64,000 nt of DNA from Arenicola marina. Taxonomy: Eukaryota > Annelida > Polychaeta > Arenicolidae. The stretch spans positions 38,607,373 to 38,671,372 of the forward strand of contig OZ025260.1 in the NCBI GenBank assembly GCA_964019135.1, read 5' to 3'. Positions 34,963 through 46,900 of this stretch are shown here, in pieces. A program made the translations under genes and the position numbers. Positions within the stretch are counted from its first letter, which is position 1; each line of letters starts with the position of its first letter. The notes beneath the pieces were generated by a model. The model was given only the letters and a program-made list of their open reading frames with translations. It was not told the origin of the DNA and did no database searches.

Positions 34963-37607
34963 TCAGTCTTCCTCGCTTTGCATCCAGCTATCATCAGTAT
35001 CTTCTTCATCTGAGAGGAAATTCTCAAGCTGTCAAAATGAAACATGTATGTCATACTCTGGGCGATTAAAACCTCTTATCCCTGAAACAAAGTTGCGAAG
35101 GAAGATACGGAAGTTGAAATTAATTGTTGTATAGTGTATTACAGTGTAGGTGTACCTTGACTATGGAGATGCTCGCTGGTTATACCCGGCGGGGCACTAC
35201 CTTACAGTGGTGGGGGTGTGCCACCCATGTCATACAGGGCGTACGCAATTTTGTGGCCATAGAGAAAAAATATTTTGGTGACAAAATGGCATCCAAATAT
35301 GCGAAGAAAATATGGAGCATGTTCTTTCAATGATGATAGAGAGAATTTTTTAAAGCTCCAGTGAGCACATTGACAGAACCTGTAGGTTTCTGCTTCGAAG
35401 AAAGAGAGTATTCAAAACAGACGAAAAGAAGGGGTATGGATTTGGGCGGCACATATGTGTATAACCCATCCCCCGAGTTCTCATCATATCATTGTCGGAT
35501 CCCGTACACCGCACAGTAAAATGTTGTCCTTTACTGGCCGCGCCATTCGACGTTTTTTTACTTTTTAACAGGGGCGATTCCTTCACCGGATGCCATAGAG
35601 TTTTTACGGCATTTGGCACCGAACTGAGAATTCTGATCACCCCCGATTCTCTCTTTTCTCTCTTACATCATTTAACACATACCTGGCTTGGGTTTAGACT
35701 CTGATCGATCAAGGGGTGATGGACTTCCTTGAATGGATTTAACGTGTAACCGTTTGCGAACAGACAGAGATTCTTGCAAAATTCGAAGATTGAGAACATC
35801 AGACCGCTGTATGGAACAACCTGTCGTGCAAAGAAAGATGGCGTCACTTCAGGATGATTAATTGATAAAGTTATTTTGTTCATGATTACGTTCAACTTAT
35901 GTTCATAAGTACGTCACGAGCGCAACCCGAAAGATTTTGTTACTGATCTTGATGATAACAAAATTGCCCTTGATGACATTTGCTCTGACCTTGATGACAT
36001 TGGCGCTGACCTTGATGACATTTGCGGCATTTCCTCTCCACAGCCCAAGGATGCCCCTGCGTTTCACTGTTTCCCGAAAGGCAGCTCTCATCGAATCAAA
36101 CTTAATATCGACGCCTCCGCGGTTTGGCAAAACATAACTGTAAGCCTAGAAAGTGCTTTAGAGTTTACATTACATATTGTACAGTACCTCATTCAATCAA
36201 CCAGTACGAAATGAATAATTAATGGTCACGAAATAGTTATTTTTTTAAATATATGTACTTTATATGCATAATTGTGCCGTAATTACAATTTAGTGTCAAT
36301 TACGAATGTTTGAACCAATTCAGCTTGTGGTACATATAGTTAAATGAAAAACTGACTGCGGGCACACAGTAAAAACTACATTTATTATAAACCAGTGGAT
36401 ACGTTACCTGCATTTTTCTTCTAATTGTGTCCATGGGAAAGGTGACCGTCTGTGCGACCACCGCGGCCATACAGCCTTGCATTAAGCTGCGATACGGCGT
36501 GGCCGGCAGGTTACGATGTCTGGCTTCAGTATCCAAGACCTCGAAGCAGAGAAACATCGTAGCCGCGTATGGCACAGTACCTGTGTGCAAAACGACACTA
36601 ATGCAATCCAATCGGGAAGATATGTTTGGGATTATCTCTATACGACCCGTAGGGGGTTAGTTTTGCAGCTGCACACCTGAAGAGCTGTTTGATCCAGAAC
36701 CCGACATTATAGGTGTTCATATTAGTTGTCATAGTGACATTACCGTACCGGGTGACGTTTGCATTGTCTATAAACCGGTCTATTGTGGCATGATGTTGGA
36801 CCAATACAAGGGAATAATGTTGTTACAGATGGAGAAGAGGGATATAGGGCATACATATGGTGATTTAACTATCGCATCCATGTCGCAATAATTTGGCATT
36901 TGCGGATCCAGCACCCACCCACGCCCCCCACCACCCCCCCACCTCCCCGCCCGTGGTAATTTTATACAGAGCGTACATTCGCGAAAACATGTTTCGTCCC
37001 CCCGAAAACCAAAATCCTGGATCTGGCCCTGGGCTCCACATCATATCGGGGCAGTAACTACACGAGGGCCTTATAATTACATGTTCATACCAAGGATGGA
37101 AGTAGATACCCCTCGATAAAGAGCACCTATGCCTTCCTTGCCGATAATCTGTCTGAACGCATCTAGAATACCGCTGTAGTGGGCCCATCTCTGGTTTGAG
37201 TGCTGGACGATGAGCCTGGTTTTAACCGTGTCTGTTGGGAACATGACGAGGGTTGCCGTTAGACCTGCGCCGCTTCCTGCCAAGAATGCTGCTGTCGGGC
37301 CGATCCTGCCACAAGAGTCTGCAAGCAGCATCCTCAGGCGGTGAAAAGCAATCAGCTGAATAGTCGAGTAAGGCATCAGTCGGATACAACCCATTAGGTT
37401 GCCCTTCCAGAAGCCGCGCATGCCTTCTCGGTAGAATATATCGGTGATCATCTTCGAGTAGCCGCATCTCGAATCCGCTGTTCCCACTTGCGTTCGAATT
37501 TTTATGACATCCAAAGGAGCTGTTAGCGTTCTGCTTGTGACTCCCGCAACGCCGCTGCTCAAAAAATGTTGACTGAACGTAATTCTTCTGTCTCGTTTCC
37601 GCGACAT
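34963..37607 (-). CDS. SLC25A43: Mitochondrial carrier, SLC25A43 type
   Basis: Mitochondrial carrier family protein (three tandem two-helix repeats, inner membrane); the transported substrate of SLC25A43 is not established. Minus-strand exons are 37607-37091, 36580-36408, 36145-36011, 35820-35683 and 35028-34963. Phases agree (1,0,0,0) and total 343 codons, close to human SLC25A43 (341 residues). The three signature motifs are PLDVIKIR (from residue 31), PTDTVKTR and PMDTIRRK. Strong similarity to the human protein includes ALYRGVS, GGVDIKF, GLWRGN, VPYSGLMFSIFEFCK and IDQSLNP. The start at 37607 gives a human-like N-terminus. The last exon (residues LENFLSDEED onward, acidic) is inferred from a good acceptor and matching phase. 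Without it, translation would read through the GTATGT donor and stop a few codons later. A 21-bp triplication sits on the exon 3 donor. Confidence 0.88.
35969..36029 (-). repeat. 21-bp triplication spanning the exon 3 donor of SLC25A43
   Basis: Three tandem units of 21 bp (minus strand: AATGTCATCAAG then GTCAGCGCC or GTCAGAGC) cover the exon end. The first two units each end in CAAG|GTCAG, a usable donor (GT at 36010-36009 and 35989-35988). The third ends CAAGGGC and is not a donor. Because 21 is divisible by 3, use of the second donor would add seven in-frame residues (VSANVIK). Confidence 0.9.
36896..37032. mobile_element. Possible hAT-like short element in SLC25A43 intron 1
   Basis: The ends are inverted: GCGGATCCAGCA on the left and CCTGGATCTGGCCCTGGG on the right. 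CAGGGGCGGATCCAGG-type ends are widespread in hAT-derived elements. A similar end, CCTGGATCCGCCCCTG, lies at about 50,083-50,098. The interior is a C-rich run and some AT-rich sequence. No target duplication was identified. Confidence 0.3.
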
Positions 37608-37967
37608 TCGAGAGCGCTTCTATCATGTCTATTGAGAGTTTCGGTGCACAGGCTGAAGCCAAGACAGAAACTGATGTTCATCACATGTTCAGAATGGCCA
37701 CACGTGGGTGGGTTTACATCGGATGTAAATACACTGAGCACAATACTGTATATTAATCCGCTACTCATATTCTTCTTTTTTTTTACTTTAAACCGGGATA
37801 TTTCGTTGGCATCTGGTACAACTACATTACGGAGCGAGTGAAAAAAATGCTTCATTGGTGCGTAACAGTTGGTAAATAAGCAAATATCAGTTACTTCTGC
37901 GTAGGGACTTTATTCTGTGCGGCTGTTGATGAAAGAACTACTTAACCGGAAGTGAGTTGATGTCAAC
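37608..37967. promoter_or_regulatory. Shared divergent promoter interval of SLC25A43 and UFSP2
   Basis: Only 360 bp separate the two start codons, which point away from each other. CCGGAAGTG at 37946-37954, 14 bp before the UFSP2 ATG, matches the ETS/GABP consensus, which is often enriched in TATA-less bidirectional promoters. No TATA box is evident near either start. Confidence 0.55.
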
Positions 37968-40900
37968 ATGGCTGAGCCGATTGCAAAAGTGGCTCTAAAT
38001 TATCAATTTCTAAAGGTTAGAGTTACAATTGAAGACAACTGATCTGATGTCATATATTTCGATATGCCCTCACAAGGAAGATGATTTCAAATTAGAATGC
38101 ACCATCCCTGGTCCTTTTTCTAGGTGTAAAAAGACTTTCTTTCGTATATTATCGCCCACCGTAATTTGCGAATGTTGACTGGTCTTGTACAATTGTAACA
38201 CTAAACGGTGACCGGTCCTGCTACACTATTGACTAAGCCAATCGTCAAGTTCAAGGCACATGAAAATAAACTAAAAGTTTTCTAAAATCCAGCATAGTTT
38301 CAAATAAACACATGTGTTAAATGCAAATTTAAATTAGATTATCTAATTTCATGATACCATATGTTATCATATGGTACAGTGTATAATGAAATTACACTGT
38401 CTCTAGCCCTATCAGATGGCTTGTTATGGATTTTATATTGGTCTATGTTCATAACAACCATGCTGTAGGTCCCCTTGTTTGATCCCCAAAACTGTGAGAG
38501 GTTCACTTTACAAGTTGCTAGAGGTTTCTATACAAAACACTCACCTTTAATTCTTACTTTTTTGGGTTAGAGAACATTATGTTCTTGTAGGGTCTGACAG
38601 AAATAAGTTTCCTGCAACTAATACTCGCTCAATTCTTTTATTTTGTCTGCTGACAAGTTTGCTGCAAAGTTCTGTTGTCTTGTGGCGAACTGGCTGCATA
38701 TTTCCCAAAGACCTGGTTCTCATACTCTTTAACACAAAAAATTTCAATTTTCGCCTTATATCTGCATGTTCTGTTTCTCTGTCTGTTTGTCCGTTAACGC
38801 TTAATCTGTCAAATGCCATTAGATATCGACTTTAAAATTCACAAAAATGGGCCATATAGGTCAAAGGTCAAGTTTATAGGAATTTTTTGCAATTTGCTTA
38901 ACCATTGAAAGATAGGACCAAAAACGGGAAAATTGCTATATTTTATGTATTGGGCCCATTAGTACCTTCTATATCATCTTTCATTTGTGCAAATCTCCTA
39001 AATAGTTTTCCCGCTAAAAATTCCCAAAGTTTAACATGGGACCCTATAGAGCATTTTGGCGGGAACATGGCCTCCTCAATTGCTCCATGTCAAATCATCC
39101 AGTGGTCAAAATTGGGTGTGAACCTCTCAAGGTGGGATTTCAGGTGCTGCCTAGTGATGCTTAGAGGCAAGCCTGATAAATGGTAGCTAAGCCCTGTTAG
39201 ATGTTGTTAATAGTTAGGAATGACCATCCATAATGCTATAACACTAGTTGCCTATGGTGGTTTAAAAAATGAAGAAGTTCACTTTACAAATTGCTAGAGA
39301 TTTAATACAAATATGCTGTATTAAAGCCTCTATTTCCTTATTATTTAGTATTGAAATAAACTGATTAAAAAAACCTTTATCCTGTAAAACTGGTAGTTGA
39401 ACGAAGACAACATGCCATCAAAGCAGATCAATCCAATCTATATTCGAGAACTAGCAATTTTTGTAATAATATCAGTGGTAAACTGATTATATAAAAATTT
39501 ATTTAGTCATAGTTTTTGTATCATTTAGCTTTAAATTGAATGATGTCAATATATATTTACAGAACTGGCAGAATTTCTCTAAGGCAAACAAGCATGAAAC
39601 AATTGGCTTTCTGCATGGCTTTGAAAGTCAATCATGTGTCCATCTGCTGAGCTGTTCAGTGACTTCAGAAGGAAAGGCTACAGCTCTGCAAGATACTTAC
39701 AGTACCATTTCAGGATGTCTTCCTGCAGGTGCCGACATTTTATTAATATGATTGCAATTACCTAAGCAATAAAGAGAATGATGGAATGATGATGTTTGTA
39801 TCTTTCACAGAGAATATAATGTTTTAATGCAGTAAATTATAGAATTGTAATTCATCATCATATATTGAATGTGACCTTCTCATATTCAAATTTTCAGGAA
39901 TTGCCATTGTTGGCATTTTGGTCAATGGGCCAAGCACGCTGTTGGGGAAGTTAAAGCAAGATGCCCTCAATGAGACAAAGGTTAGAATGTAATGGCATGG
40001 CCCCTCTCCCTAATCAAGATTAACTTCTGTTAGTCAAGAAATGTAAGACATGATTTTCTATCGCCACCATCCCCCTCCTTCCCCAGCCCTCATCCCTGCA
40101 TTTGCGACCTCCCTTCTTCAATCACCACTATTGTCACCACCCTGCCCCTATCTGCCATCACCACTTATACCACCTCCTCCAAGTCAAGCTGTCTACATGT
40201 TTCACTTACAGCCAAAATTAATGGTTTTTGTAGCCATGCCTTGCCTAAGGTCATTTATGTCTGGTTTAGCCCACATTTGAAACAATCATTGAAGACAAAT
40301 ACCATTTGGCAGGAGATGTAATAAACCTCCTTGTTGTAGTCGAATTCTGCCGAAGCTTCTTAGACTATTAGCTCAATTAGCCAACCTGCAACTTTCATAA
40401 CACCATACAGTGAACCCCAACATTGTTTTACAACCCGTATTTGAGTGTTTATTTACGTGTCCACAGGATCTGTTTGAACGTGACAGTTTCTTGGTCTGCC
40501 TGCCGGATGACGGAGATAAAGAGCTACCATACATACAGGAATACCAAGCAGATGTAGACGAATTCGTCAACGTTGATCTCATTCAGACTGATCGCTTGAT
40601 ATTAGATGACTGTGTTAAGTTTCGGGTACAGGGAGCCATGAAATTCGGAGTTGATTACACCAATCATAAAGGTAGTTGTATAGAAGTGATGTACGTACAT
40701 GTAATGTGCACTGCTGGCATGACATAACCATATGTAACGTTTATTGCTATTACCGGTAATTGTAATACGAAGACACTATTTTGTATATTCACTATTTAGT
40801 ATGACTTGTTCGCATCCGTCCGTCTGCGAAAGACGATGGATTTGCAGCTTTGTTTTAAGTAAAAAGATTTGTTTCGCGGCATTTAGTATAAAGTTTATAG

Positions 40901-43900
40901 AAATGTGGATTGCAAAATAAGTTTTATTGCTTCATCTGCATGGTCTGATGTGGATGAAAGCTACAAACCCAAAACATTTATCATACATAGGCATGTTTGA
41001 TTTTGACTTACCAGGCCCTGTGATATCCAATATGACTGCATAAATGTTCATGATACTGCCAGTTGATGATTTCTTTATGTGTTACACTTACATTGTTATT
41101 GCAGACAACTTAAGTAAAGCCATTTTGGCAGAGATACAATTCCTACAAGATCAAGTTGAGAGTGAGGTGACTGCGTACCACGTGGTTGACAGCGACGTCG
41201 TTATTCCTTGGGGAGTACAGGACGCCGAGACCATGACGTGTAGAGATATATTCAGCCACATTAGAAAAGCAGATGAGGATGAGTTTGACCATAAGAAGAG
41301 AATGAAATCGAAAGATTTGTCACAGGTAAGTTAGCACCAAACACATAAATTCTTGAACTGATTTACTTTCGTGCAGATTCTTTTATCAGATACTTTATTT
41401 TGCTTACTGTTTTGGCTTGCATGTTGTGTGATATTTTGTATCTTACTGTCATATTTATAATTTCCTCCCGCAATAGATAGTTATATGGTCTTTTTCCTCT
41501 TTTATCTTTAAGGAGTGGTTAAACATCAGACTTCTGCAAAAGATTTCCCGAGACAAGCAGCGAGATAACAGCATCGGCTGTGCCCCTATAATCCACCACA
41601 AGCACGGTAGATATAATGTTAATTACTCCAATAAGCCAAGCTCTGTGCTCATATTCTACAATACGGATATTGCATGATAAAATCCTATCATTCGGAATAA
41701 TCTAGGCCAGTTTTGAGGAGACTACTACCGTTTTCTCACTGCATGTTTTTATTTTGCAGAAATGTTTCAGTATCTCAAAGTGGAGTTGCCAGTGGACGTC
41801 GTAGGCTACGCTGAACAAAGGACGCTGACGTCTGACCTTTGTGATGACATATCTCGTGCTATATCACGACAGCTGTATGCTATGTATAAATGCATGCTCT
41901 CGACACTCCAGGTCAGTGCACAACTGATTCATGTCTATGGTGTCCCGAAACCGAATATATGATTTAATGAAGTATGATGTCATTTATGATTTAAATTGTA
42001 CTGGACAATCCGCGGTCAGCAAGTTTGCTTCAAGCTGCGTATAAAATTGAAATGAACGTTCAGATGAGCACTTTTTGACCATTTTTTGGGTAACATTAAA
42101 ATATCAAATATTGTCAGTGTCTTTAAGAAATGGGCGTTGGCATATGTTTCTTCATGTTAAATCGTTAAGACGGCAGATATCGACATTTATGATGACGTAA
42201 TAGGGATAGAAACCACACATTCCCGCATTGGTCTAAATAAACACTGCACTTCTTTTCGAAGCTTTGAAGTGACGTTTCGCATTTATTTACGGTCTTGGCT
42301 TTTCCTTTTCAGAGTGGTATAGTAAAATGTCCGCGGCCGTTTCACTTTTGCCCTGATAGCCGCTGTCACCTGTTTACGGTTGTATATCCCAAAGGTGTGG
42401 ACGAGGAGGATCTCAGTAAGTGTCATGGCCGACTTTATACCTGCTATATACCTGTAGCTAGTGGATTAGCAGACACGTGTTTATATTAATATTATATTGG
42501 TATTAAGGTAAGCCACCCATAATGAGCCTCGGCGATTTTGAACAGACCTCGGTAAACATCGGCAAACATCGGCGGGCTGTAGCCCTGATATTTTAAGCAG
42601 TCTTAATGAAACAAAGCACGAATAAAACACTGCAAAAGAAGTGGTGAAATAGGTAAAATAATTAGAATATCGTAAAATAAGCTTCGGCGATTTAGAGAAG
42701 ACCTCGGTAAACATCGACAAACATCGGCGGGTGTCAGTGAAAGGGGAATCCCTAACTCGTTACTTCATTCACAGGGAATCCCCAATTCGTGACGTCATTC
42801 ACAGGGTATTTTCCCGGGAATGGCTTTTCCTGATAAATTCCGAATATTCAAGAAAAAAACATGGAGAAAACGTGTAAATAGTTCAGAAAACATTCGTGTA
42901 GATCATAATTATATCGGAGACCATTATATATAACCAGATTTATTAAAATGTGAGCACAAGGCGTAAATTACTGATAATTGGTGTGAAATAAGCTGCTCCA
43001 AAAAATATTTCTGAAATAACATTTTCAAGTTTCAGGACGTGTTTCTCGGGAAATTTGCACGGCTACATATATTTTTCTTTATTTTTATTACAAGAACTAT
43101 GTTTTTAGAAATTTTTAAACGTGGTTTGGTGTCAAGATTTTAATTTTTGATGAAATTATAGCCAATTTTGTGAAGGTGGTGATTTCGAATTTTGACAAAA
43201 ACGGTCCTGTTTTTGCATAATTGCACTTTATTATTGCCATTCTGTTATTTTTTGTGGCTACTATTTACATTGTTGAACATCATTCCTGTATTGCACTAGG
43301 TTTAAGCTTTCTAAAGAGCTATTACTGATGATCATGGCTTAATATTGAGCTGAATTGTAGCAAAATTTCATATTCGTGGTAGGTGTCAAGTTTTGGTCAT
43401 TTTGTGAAATGGGGGTATACTTGGAAAATGGAGCATATTTCTTTAACGGGACGGCAAAGTATCCTAAAAATTCACCAGAAGGTGTGTAATTGGGTATACT
43501 TTCATAAAATAATCACAAATACAGAGTTCTTTTACCTTGCTATTATGGGTGGCTTACCTTAATGACAACTGTTGATTAAACCAGTAAGTTGTGCTTATTC
43601 AGGACTATCCAAGAGCTTTACTTGCATATTCCACAGCTCCATTTCTACGCTTATACGTTACTCGATAATTTGGAAACTGGAAAAATTATCGATTTATATA
43701 AGAGTATTACCGTATAGTAAGCACAAAGAGGGATGACGGCACGTGAGTCCCACAGTATGTATCAATGTTGGGGTGTCTGTACACAGTCGACTTGTCGCCA
43801 CTGACGTCATTGTGTTCGTACGGCTGACTTTATTTTGTCTGGGAAAACATTGGCTACATCATTTTTGTCTAAGCAGGGTCAATTCTGACGTCATTTTGAT

Positions 43901-46900
43901 TATTCAGGGTCAAATCTAACGATATTATCACTATTCAAGGTAAACTCTGACGACATTTTGACTATTCAAGGTCAACTCTGACTTCTTTTGGTCTTTCGAC
44001 CAATATTCGACTTCATTTACAGGGTCGATTTGTTTACGTCATTTTGGCGATACAGGCAACACTGACGTCATTTGGCTGAAATAGGTCGACTGTAACGTAA
44101 TTGCTTCTATACAGGGTCTAATCTATGTTGTCTATACAGGGTCGATTCTGACGTAATTTCGTTTGTACGGTGTGGACATTGACGTGACTTTGTGTGCACA
44201 GGGTCGACTCGACAGCGACTCCACCGAACCCTCCTGCTGGCTGAGGACAGACCCCAGGTCCGGCGGATGAACAGCCACCGCTTCCCCGGGGAGACAGTGT
44301 CGGGAGGCTACCTCCTCAACACCCACATAGGCCTGCCGCCCTCTGGGGGTGAGTCAGCCCACCTCCTCTACACTGGTCGGGGAGCCGCTCTGGTTGCGGG
44401 TTCAAACCCCGCCCGTGTCTGGGACTCTTTCATCCTTTCATCTCGGTGTACCACGGGTTCCTTGGCCCGGGTTAGACCAGTGTGTGCACAAGGCTGGCCT
44501 AAATCACCAATCCATCTGGACACTTATTAACAGATGTCACTGTTACATACTATCTGTGTTTATCTTGTTTACAAGTGTTATAATTATGTAACAAACATTC
44601 AATTACTGTTGTCCATAATTCTACATTGATATTTAAGTTATCGAGACTGGATTTCCTCCAAATTTATGCCAATTCCGCATTTACCCTGTGTACAAAACAA
44701 GTGTTGTTATGATATAATAATAAGATATATATCAATTTGTGCATATAATTACTTTATCTTAGAGTGTGATACTTTCAGTGCCGAACGGTCAGCCCTCCCT
44801 GGTGCAGGGCACCTACGCCTATCACCACTACATGCAGGATCACTTTGACGACAACGGGTGGGGGTGTGCTTACCGCTCGCTGCAGACCCTGGTGTCGTGG
44901 TTCCGTTTCCAAGGCTACACCACCAAGCCCGTGCCCTCCCATAGACTGATTCAGCAGGTACATGATTACATCGTGTAATGTTACCGCCTGCCCAACGACC
45001 TCTAAAGTCAAATAGAAATTGGAAGAAAAACGCGTTTACGCCGGTTTTTAAAGAGTCCTCGGAACTCTACGGGAGCCTAACTTCTACCAAAAATTTAATC
45101 TGTGATCTGGACGATTGGGAGAGAACCGCACGGGTACCGCCAGTTTAAGTTCTAGGCGTAAGTTTACCGCCAGTTTAAGTTCTAGGCGTAAGTTTAAGGC
45201 GTTTAAGAGGGCGCGATTCCAAAGTTAATTGGTGTGTTACCGTGATTGTGAGAGAACCACTATGCCACTGAAATATCAAAGTAAAGTAAAGACATATGAC
45301 ACCAGTAGGCAGATTGAACATGTTTAAGGCCGAGACAGAATCGCTATTCCAGCGACATTTAAATATCTATGTGGTTGGCTAGGGAGCCGCAGGGATTATG
45401 CCATTTTTCTGATGGAGTGAAATTAGAGTCAAGAGTGAATAAGGTAAAGATGTGCTGGATATAAATGTTTAGAATAATTAAAGGATTATTATAATTCCAC
45501 CGTGTGTGTAATAATAGAAAGAAATGTCCAAATATAACTGTGTTATTTGAACTACTGTCAATATGACAGTAACTAGCCCGTCAAGCGAGGGAAGCAAGGT
45601 ACTCGTTAATACCCATCCTGTATTATGCATCTTATCACTCAGACCTTGGTGGATATTGGAGATAAGGAAGCCAAACTGGTGGGCTCCAAACAGTGGATAG
45701 GATCGACAGAGGTCGGCTATGTCCTCGATCAGCTGCTTGGGGTAAGTCATGATCTAAGACCTGTGAAGTGAGCAGCGGTCCTACGAGGTCATGAAGCATG
45801 TACCTCGCAAATATAAAGAAATTCCATAATTTTTTTATTTTTTTTATTTTTTTGGTTTAGGTATAGTTTATTGATTGCTCGATCCATACATGCATGCAAG
45901 GGATACACGGTACAGGTACATAACATAGGTACAGTAACACAATCAGTTCATTCTAATGGGCTATTTTGAAGTTGCATCACAAAAAATTACCCCATACTCT
46001 TTGAAATTTACTGGTAAAGTTTCCTCTTAACACAGCTATATATTTCTCATATATTAAAATATTCTGGAATACCGCGTTAAAAGCGGCAAAAGTGGGGAAT
46101 GTATTGCGGCATTTACTCGTGTAAATAAAGTGTCTGCCTATTAGACATATATAATCTAGCGACGGATTATAACCGCCAAGAAGTAATTTTTTATAATCAT
46201 ATTCAACAGGCGATTTCGTTTTATGTTTATACCAGTTTAACAACCTTATCCAGAATGACTTAGTTACTTCGCATTCAACAAAGGCATGCATAATACTATC
46301 AATTTTTTCGCAACATAGTTCACACAAGTCGGAATCTTTTAGCTTACACACATACAATTTTTCAGTAGTAAATATAATACGATGGAGCAAACGGAATTGG
46401 AAGTGTCGATACTTCACACACTGAGAGACAGAGTATAGACGTCTAAAATATGACACAAACTCAGTTAATGTTAAATTTCCGGATAAATCACGTTGCCATT
46501 TCTCAAAGGCACTCACTGGATCCAAGAAATATCCTGTCATTAATTTGTCATACACATATTTGCTTACATTGCTGAGTTGATTGTACGCTACATAAGGACA
46601 ACTATCGGTATTTACAACAGGATTATCCGCATTATATAACATTTTTTTCCAATTGTCCGGTAGACTGAATCACCCCATAGTAATGCAATATATTTGTTTT
46701 TAGCTTGTACTTCGCACACAGGTCATCATAAGGTAGTAGTGCACCATCCAGTCTAACTAAATCTTTTACACACACTATTCCCACTGTTATCCAGTTTTCC
46801 AGAGCGATCAGTTTACCATCGATCTTAATTGACGAATTGAACCATATTACTTCCTCTAAAACGTCTTCTTTCGTAGATACGATAAATTGTTATGGTATGA

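Noticed and set aside
41044..41104. ATG at 41044 as a start of a separate gene
   Set aside because: It lies in intron 4 of UFSP2. The frame joins the exon at 41,105 only by chance, and the splice acceptor and phase fit the UFSP2 model.
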